A program made the translations under genes and the position numbers. A stretch of DNA of 5,709 bases, from positions 1-5,709 of the forward strand of contig JAAYJB010000170.1 of NCBI GenBank assembly GCA_012523155.1. Reading direction: 5' to 3'. Shown piece after piece: positions 1-5,709 of the stretch. This DNA comes from Synergistaceae bacterium. GTDB lineage: Bacteria > Synergistota > Synergistia > Synergistales > Aminobacteriaceae. Position 1 is the first letter of the stretch. Each line of letters opens with the position of its first letter. Under the pieces are notes generated by a model, which was given only the letters and a program-made list of their open reading frames with translations, was not told where the DNA came from and did not search any database.

Positions 1-19
1 ATCAGAAAAGATAACCTAA

Positions 20-47
20 TTGACATGGTAAGAAAAAAGCATATAAT
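20..47 (+). promoter_or_regulatory. Sigma70/sigmaA-type promoter of the operon
   Basis: A perfect -35 hexamer TTGACA lies at 20-25 and a perfect -10 hexamer TATAAT at 42-47, with a 16-bp spacer, one base short of the usual optimum of 17. The flanks are A/T-rich. Transcription would start near 53-55, giving a leader of about 80 bases before the regulator start at 134. All six downstream genes are on the same strand with short gaps and no internal terminator, so this is probably the main promoter of the unit. The hexamers are read directly; activity is inferred. A promoter this close to consensus suggests control by repression rather than by an activator. Confidence 0.85.
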
Positions 48-61
48 CGAATTATTCATCG

Positions 62-76
62 TTCCGTATAAAAGAA
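62..76. promoter_or_regulatory. Weak second operator-like site
   Basis: TTCCGTATAAAAGAA repeats the left arm (TTCCG, and the preceding G) of the palindrome at 82-96 and ends in GAA, matching TTC at its own left end. Its centre (69) is exactly 20 bp from the centre of the stronger site (89), two helical turns, so two regulator dimers could bind on the same face of the DNA. The inner bases are not symmetrical, so this may be a low-affinity site or chance similarity. Confidence 0.3.
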
Positions 77-81
77 TTATG

Positions 82-96
82 TTCCGCAATGCGGGA
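82..96. promoter_or_regulatory. Palindromic candidate operator (IclR-type)
   Basis: The sequence TTCCGCAATGCGGGA contains a perfect inverted repeat CCGCA-A-TGCGG (84-94). Its outermost bases (82 and 96) also pair as T/A, with one mismatched pair (83/95). A 15-bp palindrome with short arms is the usual form of an IclR-family operator. It lies about 30 bases downstream of the predicted transcription start and upstream of the regulator start, a position suited to roadblock repression and autoregulation. The palindrome is seen directly; binding by the neighbouring IclR protein is inferred. Confidence 0.6.
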
Positions 97-133
97 TAGT
101 TGGTTTGTTTACGCTGTGGAAGCCGGGGTAAAA

Positions 134-919
134 ATGATGGAAAAAAATAGGAAAAGCAGCAGCATTCAATCCATTGAGAGAGCATTTTCGATCATCGACT
201 TCCTTGATTCCATGGGAGAGATGGGTATTTCGGAAATGAGCAGGCACCTCTCACTTGAGAGAAGCACGGTCCACCGCATAGTTTCCACAATGAAAAATTT
301 AGGGTATCTGACTCAAAATCCAATGAACGCGAAATACTCCAATAGCTTCAGGTTTTTTGAAATAGGAAACAACGTCGTCAAGCGCCTCGGACTTCGGCAA
401 CAGTGCGCTCCTTTTCTCAGAGAATTGTCGGAACAGACACACGAGGCTGTTAACCTGGCTATTCTGGATGGAAACATGGTGATATACATCGACAAGATCG
501 AAAGCAAATCTACCATAAAAGTGGATCTTTCCGTCGGCAAGCGCTTTCCTCCTTATTGCACCGGCCTGGGAAAAGCTCTCCTTGCATGGCTGCCCGACAA
601 CAGGATAGATGAAATTATCGGTGCACCCCCTTTCCGCAGGTTCACACCCAATACATTAACGACCAGGAAAGCTGTAAAAGAAGAACTGCAAAAAGTCCGC
701 AAAAATGGATTTTCTGTGGACGACGAAGAATATGTTCAAGGCCTTCTCTGTATTGCGGCACCCGTCAGGGGGAGTTCCGGGGAAGTTGTTGCAGCTTTGA
801 GTGTTGCCCTGCCTAAATTTACCAATTCTTTAGAGGAGGAAAAAATAAAAAAGGTAAGCGGGCTTTTAGTGGACGTGGCATCCCGTTTTTCACGTTCCCT
901 GGGATATTCAGAAATATAA
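134..919 (+). CDS. IclR-family transcriptional regulator
   Basis: The 261-residue product has the IclR two-domain layout. Residues 10-67 form a winged helix-turn-helix, with a recognition helix around 42-55 (ERSTVHRIVSTMKN) and wing sequence GYL. Residues 80-255 are the IclR effector-binding domain, with typical CTGLGKALLAW (142-152), the DDEEYVQGLLCIAAPVR stretch (196-212) and the SGEVVAALSVALP strand region (215-227). Length is normal for the family. An upstream in-frame ATG at 89 lacks a ribosome site and lies inside the candidate operator, so I chose 134, behind GGGGT at 125-129; the adjacent ATG at 137 is equally possible. As first gene of the unit it probably regulates itself and the pan and TRAP genes. 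IclR proteins usually bind small organic acids; here a pantoate-pathway acid is a reasonable guess. The family is secure; effector and sign of regulation are not known. Confidence 0.93.
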   Translation: MMEKNRKSSSIQSIERAFSIIDFLDSMGEMGISEMSRHLSLERSTVHRIVSTMKNLGYLTQNPMNAKYSNSFRFFEIGNNVVKRLGLRQQCAPFLRELSEQTHEAVNLAILDGNMVIYIDKIESKSTIKVDLSVGKRFPPYCTGLGKALLAWLPDNRIDEIIGAPPFRRFTPNTLTTRKAVKEELQKVRKNGFSVDDEEYVQGLLCIAAPVRGSSGEVVAALSVALPKFTNSLEEEKIKKVSGLLVDVASRFSRSLGYSEI

Positions 920-925
920 TCTATG

Positions 926-933
926 AAAGGGAG
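926..933 (+). promoter_or_regulatory. Ribosome binding site that sets the panB start
   Basis: AAAGGGAG sits 7 bases before the ATG at 941. An earlier in-frame ATG at 923 lies upstream of this site, so it cannot use it and has no good site of its own. The choice of 941 also puts the PanB N-terminus (MAKVTIQQLKEMK) in register with the family. Confidence 0.7.
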
Positions 934-940
934 TGGGTGT

Positions 941-1768
941 ATGGCCAAGGTAACGATTCAGCAGCTGAAGGAAATGAAGAAAAAGGGCGAAAAAATTTCC
1001 ATGGTGACGGCTTATGATTATTCCCAGGCGGTACTTGTTGAGAAAGCCGGAATAGAGGTGATTCTGGTCGGAGACTCACTCTCCATGACCATGCTCGGTT
1101 TCCCGGGCACAGTAAACCTGACCACTGATGAAATGATCCATCATATTCGCCCCGTAGTGAAGGGAGCACCGACTCCCATGATCGTCGGCGACATGGTCTT
1201 TGGTTCCTACAATGAAAGCCTTTCCCAGGCGATCGGAAGCGCCAACCGCCTTATGAAGGAAGGCGGCTGCGACGCGCTGAAGCTTGAAGGCGGATGTCCT
1301 GAAATCGTCGAGGCTATAGTGAAAGCAGGAATTCCGGTCCAGGGCCATATCGGTCTTACTCCTCAAACTGCTTCCATGCTTGGAGGATTCAAGGTCCAGG
1401 GGAAGAGCCTTGATGCTGCAAAAAAGCTTATCGATGACGCCAAGGCCATTGAGCAGGCAGGCGCTTTTTCAATAGTCGTCGAATGCGTTCCCGAGGAACT
1501 TGGCCGTGCTGTTTCTCAGGCTGTCTCGATTCCAATAATAGGTATCGGGGCAGGCAGGTACTGTGACGGCCAGGTACTTGTATTCCACGACATGCTCGGT
1601 CTTTTTGACAAGTTCCTTCCCAAGTTCGTCAAGCAGTATGCCCAAATCGGGCCTGAAATCATCCAGGCTCTCGCTGATTACAAAAAAGAAGTGAAGGACG
1701 GAGCGTTCCCCGAAGAGAAACATACATTTGGCGGATTGAATGCCGAAGATCTGAAAGGCCTGTACTAG
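941..1768 (+). CDS. panB: 3-methyl-2-oxobutanoate hydroxymethyltransferase (ketopantoate hydroxymethyltransferase)
   Basis: This cytoplasmic enzyme transfers a hydroxymethyl group from 5,10-methylene-tetrahydrofolate to 2-oxoisovalerate, making ketopantoate, the first committed step to pantothenate and CoA. The 275-residue protein is close to the usual length and should form a TIM barrel. Aligned by eye to E. coli PanB, the metal ligands are Asp45 (VGDS), Asp84 (VGDM) and Glu116 (KLEGG). The substrate lysine is Lys114, and the catalytic base is Glu181 (VVECVPEEL). Other family signatures are TAYDYS (23-28), GHIGLTPQ (135-142), GGFKVQG (148-154) and IPIIGIGAG (197-205). The segment after VGDSLSMT reads LGFPGTVNLTTDEM, and residue 86 is Val where Pro is common (DMVF, not DMPF), so it is a somewhat divergent member. 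It follows the regulator by 21 bp and precedes panE by 19 bp. The reaction is reversible, so a degradative role is possible. Confidence 0.93.
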   Translation: MAKVTIQQLKEMKKKGEKISMVTAYDYSQAVLVEKAGIEVILVGDSLSMTMLGFPGTVNLTTDEMIHHIRPVVKGAPTPMIVGDMVFGSYNESLSQAIGSANRLMKEGGCDALKLEGGCPEIVEAIVKAGIPVQGHIGLTPQTASMLGGFKVQGKSLDAAKKLIDDAKAIEQAGAFSIVVECVPEELGRAVSQAVSIPIIGIGAGRYCDGQVLVFHDMLGLFDKFLPKFVKQYAQIGPEIIQALADYKKEVKDGAFPEEKHTFGGLNAEDLKGLY

Positions 1769-1787
1769 AGGTCCGGAAAGGACTGTC

Positions 1788-2717
1788 ATGAGAATTGTCA
1801 TACTAGGTTCCGGGGCTATGGGGTCTCTTTACGGAGGAAAGCTCGCAGAGGCCGGATTCGATGTAGTCCTCACGGATATCTGGAAAGAACATATCGATAC
1901 TGTCAATACCTCAGGCCTCTCAATAGAAGGTCTTGGAGGCGACAGCGTTATTCACTCCGTTAAAGGGGTAACGCGCCCTGAAGACGCAGGGAAAGCCGAC
2001 CTTGTTATTGTCTTCGTAAAGGCTACAGCTACAGAAGAGGCAATGAAAGGAGCCATGTGCATTCTCGGCCCTGAAACAGTAGTCCTGACCCTCCAGAACG
2101 GTCTGGGCAACGTGGAAAAACTTACCGCGGCAGCAGGTGGATCAAGGGTTATTGCCGGCATCACAGGTCATGGATGCACCCTTCTTGGTCCCGGCAGGAT
2201 CAAGCATGCGGGTCAGGGAGAAACGATCATCGGGGAACCGGGCGGTGTTATTACGGAAAGGCTTCGTAATATTGGTGCTGTCCTTGAGAAGGCCGGTTTC
2301 TCCATTAAATTCTCGAACAATGTATTGGGCCTGATCTGGGGAAAACTATTCGCAAATATCGGCATTAACGCCCTTACAGCGATCACCGGCCTCAAAAACG
2401 GAAGGCTGCTTGATTTCGCTGAAACATCCCGACTTATGGAACTCGCTGTCAAAGAGGCGATGGAGGTTGCCGAAAGGAAAGGCATTATCCTCGAGATCGA
2501 TGACCCCGTCGAACATGCACGGACGATCGCAAGGCTCACGGCAGGAAACAGATCTTCCATGCTTCAGGACGTGAGTGCCGGAAGGCAGACAGAAATCGAT
2601 GTCATTAACGGGGCAATTGTTCAGGAAGGTGAAAAACTGGGAATACAAACGCCGGTCAATATGGTACTGACGAACCTTGTCAGGGCCCGGCAGAAATCAT
2701 ACGGAGAAGTTCAATAA
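1788..2717 (+). CDS. panE: 2-dehydropantoate 2-reductase (ketopantoate reductase)
   Basis: The product reduces ketopantoate to D-pantoate with NADPH. It has 309 residues, normal for the family. An N-terminal Rossmann fold carries GSGAMG at 7-12, and VKA at 77-79 corresponds to the conserved lysine near the cofactor. LTLQNGLGN (100-108) supplies the conserved Asn104. The C-terminal helical domain contains the likely catalytic lysine Lys186 in WGKLFANIGINALTA, then NRSSMLQDV (254-262) with the substrate-binding serine region, and Glu269 in GRQTEID. All key positions are present. The start at 1788 has GGAAAGGA (1775-1782) 5 bases upstream. Close coupling to panB supports the assignment over other members of the broad ApbA/PanE superfamily, whose substrates vary. 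Uncertainty concerns exact substrate and in vivo direction, not the family. Confidence 0.9.
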   Translation: MRIVILGSGAMGSLYGGKLAEAGFDVVLTDIWKEHIDTVNTSGLSIEGLGGDSVIHSVKGVTRPEDAGKADLVIVFVKATATEEAMKGAMCILGPETVVLTLQNGLGNVEKLTAAAGGSRVIAGITGHGCTLLGPGRIKHAGQGETIIGEPGGVITERLRNIGAVLEKAGFSIKFSNNVLGLIWGKLFANIGINALTAITGLKNGRLLDFAETSRLMELAVKEAMEVAERKGIILEIDDPVEHARTIARLTAGNRSSMLQDVSAGRQTEIDVINGAIVQEGEKLGIQTPVNMVLTNLVRARQKSYGEVQ

Positions 2718-2734
2718 ATAAGGAGGGAAAAGAA

Positions 2735-3727
2735 ATGGTGATGAAAAAAAGGTTTTGGGGTATTGCGCTTGTTCTCGCAATTGTTTTGATCGCAGGCGGA
2801 GTTTCAGCAGAGGCTGCTCTTCAGCTGAAACTGGGTCACTCTGTGAGCGATCAGCACCCGTATCACCTTGGTGCCCAGCGTTTTAAGGAGATAGTTGAGA
2901 AGGAAACCAACGGGGAAATCGAAATAGCCCTCTTCCCCAACAATCAGCTTGGAACAGGAGAGCGCGATCTTCTCGAAGGTCTGCAGCTCGGCACAGTGGA
3001 TCTGTACGTGGGTTCTACAGGACCCATGGGAGGTTTTGAAAAGAAATTCATGCTGTTCGACTTCCCGTTCCTCTTCAAGAGCAAAGAACAGGCCTATTCA
3101 GTCCTCGACGGAGAAATTGGGCAGTATGTCATGGGACTTCTCGACAAGATAGGGATCAAGGGACTCGCGTGGTACGAAAACGGGTTCAGGCACTTCACGA
3201 ACTCCAGGCGACCTGTGAACACCCCTGAAGATGTCAAGGGGCTTAAACTCCGCACGATGGAGAATAAAATCCACATGGCGCTTTGGAGAGCAATGGGTGC
3301 TGACCCCACGCCAATGGCATGGGGCGAGGTTTTTACGGCCCTACAGCAGGGAACGGTCGATGGCCAGGAGAATCCCATACCTATCATCTACGTCCAGAAG
3401 ATCAATGAAGTACAAAAACACCTTGCCATTACAGGTCACGTTTTTTCACCGTCCATGATAGCTATAGCCAAGGCGAAATTTGACGCCATGCCGAAAGATC
3501 ACCAGGCCATCATTATGAAAGCATCGAGGGAATCCGCACTCTATCAACGGGAACAAATTACGCGGATGGAAAATGAGCAGGTAGAAAAGCTAAAAGAGCT
3601 TGGAATGCTGGTAACAACTCCTGATGTAGCTGCTTTCCGTGAAGCTACGAAATCAGTTTATGACGAGTTCCGCGGCGAGCTTGGGGAAGATGCCAAGCTC
3701 CTTGACCAGATCCTCAGCGAAAAGTAA
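2735..3727 (+). CDS. dctP: TRAP transporter substrate-binding protein, DctP family
   Basis: This is the extracytoplasmic receptor of a TRAP importer, which captures a carboxylate and delivers it to DctQM. The 330-residue precursor begins with a clear signal peptide: basic MVMKKR, a hydrophobic core about 8-22, and a probable cleavage near GVSA-EA (25) or SAEA-A (27). There is no lipobox cysteine, so it should be soluble in the periplasm. Mature-protein signatures are LKLGHSVSDQHPYHLGAQRF (31-50), FPNNQLG (67-73), GLKLRTMENKIH (169-180) and GEVFTALQQGTVDGQENP (197-214). Arg173 matches the arginine that pairs with the substrate carboxylate in this family. AGGAGG at 2721-2726, 8 bases before the ATG, is the strongest ribosome site in the window, as expected for an abundant receptor. 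It starts 17 bp after panE. Substrate is unproven; linkage to panB and panE suggests pantoate, ketopantoate or 2-oxoisovalerate. Confidence 0.93.
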   Translation: MVMKKRFWGIALVLAIVLIAGGVSAEAALQLKLGHSVSDQHPYHLGAQRFKEIVEKETNGEIEIALFPNNQLGTGERDLLEGLQLGTVDLYVGSTGPMGGFEKKFMLFDFPFLFKSKEQAYSVLDGEIGQYVMGLLDKIGIKGLAWYENGFRHFTNSRRPVNTPEDVKGLKLRTMENKIHMALWRAMGADPTPMAWGEVFTALQQGTVDGQENPIPIIYVQKINEVQKHLAITGHVFSPSMIAIAKAKFDAMPKDHQAIIMKASRESALYQREQITRMENEQVEKLKELGMLVTTPDVAAFREATKSVYDEFRGELGEDAKLLDQILSEK

Positions 3728-3736
3728 AAAACAGTT

Positions 3737-3770
3737 GAAGAAGGCCGGGAGGAAACTCCCGGCCACCTTC
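3737..3770 (+). promoter_or_regulatory. Stable intercistronic RNA hairpin between dctP and dctQ
   Basis: GGCCGGGAG (3743-3751) and CTCCCGGCC (3756-3764) form a perfect 9-bp, mostly G/C stem closed by a GAAA tetraloop. Beyond a 2x2 internal loop, GAAG (3737-3740) pairs with CTTC (3767-3770). No T-run follows; instead the dctQ ribosome site AAAAGGGGG comes directly after, at 3774-3782. It is therefore unlikely to be a full terminator. It more likely protects the 3' end of the dctP message from 3'-5' exonucleases, or attenuates mildly, so that more receptor than membrane subunit is made. The structure is read from the sequence; the role is inferred from similar hairpins after binding-protein genes of other transport operons. 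Confidence 0.75.
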
Positions 3771-3787
3771 GGGAAAAGGGGGATTTC

Positions 3788-4276
3788 ATGAATTTGTACA
3801 GGAAAACTCTCGAAGGGATCAATACGGCAGTGGAATATACCGTGTGCGTATTGATAGCGGCCATGGTAGTGGTCGTCTTTCTTCAGGTAGTGTTCAGGTT
3901 CGTAATACACTCATCCCTGCCATGGTCTGAAGAATTATCACGGTATCTTATGGTTTGGATCACATTTCTCGGGGCAAGCATAGCTGTAAAAAGAAAATCC
4001 CATATTGGTGTTGAAGTGGTTGTCTCCCTTTTTTCGGACGTGTGGAAAAAAATAGCAGCTATTTTTGTTTCTGCTTCTTTGTGTCTTTTCTTCGGTTTTA
4101 TGGTGCTTTATGGAGAAAAAATTCTCAGGACAGTAAAATTTCAGCTCTCCCCGGCAATGGAAATATCTATGGCTATCCCCTACAGCGCTCTCATGACGGG
4201 AGGCTTTCTCATGTTCCTTCACAGCTTCCTCCAGTTGGCGGAAAACATTACGGGGAGGACGGTGAGTGATCAATGA
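3788..4276 (+). CDS. dctQ: TRAP transporter small membrane subunit, DctQ family
   Basis: The 162-residue inner-membrane protein has the four-helix DctQ layout, with helices at about 16-38, 51-69, 88-110 and 130-152. Between helices 1 and 2 it carries the family signature PWSEELSRYLMVWITFLGAS (45-64), continuing to the charged KRKSHIGVE (68-76). DctQ pairs with DctM and helps dock the binding protein. Length is typical. AAAAGGGGG (3774-3782) lies 5 bases before the ATG, just beyond the intercistronic hairpin. The stop codon overlaps the dctM start as ATGA, so the two membrane subunits are probably translationally coupled. Sequence is poorly conserved in this family generally, so it says nothing about substrate. 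Confidence 0.92.
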   Translation: MNLYRKTLEGINTAVEYTVCVLIAAMVVVVFLQVVFRFVIHSSLPWSEELSRYLMVWITFLGASIAVKRKSHIGVEVVVSLFSDVWKKIAAIFVSASLCLFFGFMVLYGEKILRTVKFQLSPAMEISMAIPYSALMTGGFLMFLHSFLQLAENITGRTVSDQ

Positions 4277-5553
4277 CCTCTATCCTCTTCGGCAGTCTCA
4301 TCTTCTTTTTCCTGGTAAACACTCCTATTGCTGTGGCAATAGGGCTGGCCTCTCTTGCTGCTATTCTCTGGTCAGGCACGATCCCTCCTGTTGTTATTGT
4401 CCAGAAGATGTTCACCGCAGCTGATTCCTTCCCTCTCATGGCCGTTCCCTTTTTTATTCTTGCGGGATCACTTATGGAGCAGGGAGGAATTTCAAGGAGG
4501 CTTGTAGAATTTGCGAATTCAATCGTGGGGCGGTTTTCGGGGGGGCTTGCCTTCGTAGCAATAATTGCGAGCATGTTTTTCGGAGCCATATCGGGAGCTG
4601 CCGTTGCCTGCGTTGCCGCCATTGGAACGATCCTCATTCCTTCCATGGTGAGGAGGGGATATGACACTCCATTTGCCACTGCTGTTCAGGCAACTGCAGG
4701 CACACTTGGCGTCATGATACCCCCCAGCATCCCCATGATCATTTACGGCGTTCTCACGGGAGTTTCTATCGGTGCACTCTTCATGGGGGGGATCCTCCCG
4801 GGCTTTTTCGTCGGAGGTTCCCTGATGCTCGTGGCATGGATCATTTCAAGGAAGCGTGGCTATAAGGGGGACGAGAAGGCAAGTTTTGCACGGATAGCTG
4901 CAACCTTCAAGGACGCGTTTTTCGCCCTGCTTATGCCTGTCATAATACTCGGGGGAATTTACGGAGGTGTGTTCACCCCTACCGAGGCAGCAGTGGTAGC
5001 AGTGGTGTACGGGTTTTTGATAGGTTTTTTCGTCTACCATGAACTCTCACTGAAGAAGCTGAAGGACATCCTTGTAACAACTGCAGTGGGCACAGCGACG
5101 GTCATGTTAATCATCGCCACCTCGTCTGTCTTCAGCTGGATCCTCACTGCACAGAGAGTTCCGCAGGCTGTGGCTGCCGCCATGCTCTCTTTTTCCAGCA
5201 ATCCTATTGTCATCCTCACGCTGATCAACCTTCTGCTTCTGTTCATCGGAACATTCATGGAGACCACGGCATCCATCATCATCCTCGTACCAGTCCTTCT
5301 GCCCGTTGTAACACAGATCGGCGTGGATCCGCTCCATTTCGGGATCATAATCGTGGTCAATCTCGCCATCGGAATGGTCACGCCTCCATTGGGGGTCTGT
5401 CTCTTTGTGGGGTGCAGCATAGCAGGCATCAAACTTGAGGCCATATCGCGGGCTGCCTGGCCGTTCATCCTCATCATGATCGCAGATGTGCTTCTCCTTA
5501 CCTATCTGCCGTGGATCAGCACCGTGCTTCCGAAACTGGCGGGAATTTACTGA
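4273..5553 (+). CDS. dctM: TRAP transporter large membrane subunit, DctM family
   Basis: This is the ion-coupled transport channel, using a Na+ or H+ gradient to bring in the substrate delivered by DctP. The 426-residue protein is full length and almost entirely hydrophobic, consistent with about 11-12 membrane segments. Family signatures occur in both inverted halves: FFGAISGAAVACVAAIGTIL (102-121), MIPPSIPMIIYG (148-159), FTPTEAAVVAVVYG (234-247), GTFMETTASIIILVPVLLP (326-344) and NLAIGMVTPPLGVCLFVG (363-380). The conserved polar hairpin-loop segments are intact. It starts inside the dctQ stop (ATGA), with GGTGAG (4261-4266) 6 bases upstream. It is the last gene, ending 88 bp before the terminator stem. 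Two runs of seven G (4539-4545 and 4785-4791) are inside the frame and do not break it. Confidence 0.95.
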   Translation: MTSILFGSLIFFFLVNTPIAVAIGLASLAAILWSGTIPPVVIVQKMFTAADSFPLMAVPFFILAGSLMEQGGISRRLVEFANSIVGRFSGGLAFVAIIASMFFGAISGAAVACVAAIGTILIPSMVRRGYDTPFATAVQATAGTLGVMIPPSIPMIIYGVLTGVSIGALFMGGILPGFFVGGSLMLVAWIISRKRGYKGDEKASFARIAATFKDAFFALLMPVIILGGIYGGVFTPTEAAVVAVVYGFLIGFFVYHELSLKKLKDILVTTAVGTATVMLIIATSSVFSWILTAQRVPQAVAAAMLSFSSNPIVILTLINLLLLFIGTFMETTASIIILVPVLLPVVTQIGVDPLHFGIIIVVNLAIGMVTPPLGVCLFVGCSIAGIKLEAISRAAWPFILIMIADVLLLTYLPWISTVLPKLAGIY

Positions 5554-5641
5554 TGAGTAAAAGAACTTCGGGATTTTTCCGGTTATTTGTTGTTCTTCAC
5601 TACTGAATTTGATTTGCACTTTTTGGAAAAACTACCAGAAT

Positions 5642-5690
5642 AAAAGGGGGTTTGAGGATATACTTTCCAATCTACCTCAAGCCCCTTTTT
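5642..5690 (+). terminator. Rho-independent terminator of the operon
   Basis: Bases 5642-5657 pair with 5675-5690 to give a 16-bp stem: 14 Watson-Crick pairs and two G-T wobbles (5651/5681 and 5646/5686), with a 17-base loop. The right arm ends in GCCCC then T5, and the left arm begins with A4, so the T-tract is part of the base of the stem. No gene follows in the window, and the hairpin lies 88 bp after the dctM stop. Read on the minus strand the same element ends in CCCCCTTTTA, so it may also stop transcription coming from the right. Confidence 0.88.
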
Positions 5691-5709
5691 CAAATCTTCT
5701 TGATCACCC

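Noticed and set aside
1..133. Riboswitch or leader-peptide attenuator upstream of the regulator
   Set aside because: The leader after the predicted transcription start is only about 80 bases, with no terminator hairpin or conserved aptamer pattern; the palindromes fit DNA operators better.
2213..2560. Minus-strand open frame opposite panE (115 codons)
   Set aside because: The panE frame on the + strand carries all catalytic motifs here; the antisense product has no recognisable feature.
4248..4679. Minus-strand open frame opposite the start of dctM (143 codons)
   Set aside because: It is antisense to well-conserved DctM sequence, and its composition (Ala, Ile, Thr, Pro) is what the reverse strand of membrane-protein codons gives.
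4785..4809. Possible intragenic terminator in dctM (G-run, CTCCC, then T5)
   Set aside because: The stem is short with a G-T pair and a very small loop, and the T-run begins 5 bases after the stem; codon choice explains it.
5107..5619. Long minus-strand open frame opposite the end of dctM (170 codons)
   Set aside because: It lies almost entirely under a clear DctM coding region, reads as a highly charged low-complexity mirror of hydrophobic codons, and shows no domain or ribosome site.
5554..5641. A real gene or second promoter between dctM and the terminator
   Set aside because: The 88-bp A/T-rich stretch holds only a 17-codon frame and a weak CGGGA/TTCCG pairing around 5569-5579, with no paired -35 and -10 hexamers.

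Overview
The window holds one compact six-gene transcription unit on the + strand with its own promoter and terminator. In order it encodes an IclR-family regulator, ketopantoate hydroxymethyltransferase (PanB), 2-dehydropantoate 2-reductase (PanE), and a three-part TRAP transporter (DctP binding protein, DctQ small membrane subunit, DctM large membrane subunit). The minus strand shows no convincing gene.

Layout. Bases 1-133 are a control region: a near-ideal sigma70/sigmaA promoter (TTGACA, 16-bp spacer, TATAAT at 20-47), then a 15-bp palindrome at 82-96 and a weaker half-matching copy exactly 20 bp upstream, both between the promoter and the regulator start. They are good candidates for autoregulation by the IclR protein. 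The regulator (134-919) is followed after 21 bp by panB (941-1768), after 19 bp by panE (1788-2717), and after 17 bp by dctP (2735-3727). The only sizeable internal gap, 60 bp between dctP and dctQ, holds a very stable GAAA-loop hairpin that probably shields the 3' end of the binding-protein message. dctQ (3788-4276) and dctM (4273-5553) overlap by ATGA. A 16-bp stem running into T5 at 5642-5690 ends the unit.

How the genes may work together. PanB and PanE interconvert 2-oxoisovalerate, ketopantoate and pantoate, the first half of pantothenate/CoA synthesis. Here they are not next to panC or panD but share a transcript with a carboxylate importer and a regulator from a family that usually senses small organic acids. 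The simplest reading is that the transporter handles an acid of this pathway (pantoate, ketopantoate or 2-oxoisovalerate), either to feed CoA synthesis or to salvage or degrade imported pantoate by running the two enzymes backwards. The individual families are clear; the link between them and the direction of flux are inference.

Organism. Strong AGGAGG-type ribosome sites, a consensus housekeeping promoter, moderate base composition and separate DctQ and DctM subunits suggest an anaerobic bacterium of the Synergistota or a related TRAP-rich Firmicutes/Clostridia-type lineage. This assignment is tentative because no rRNA or phylogenetic marker is present.
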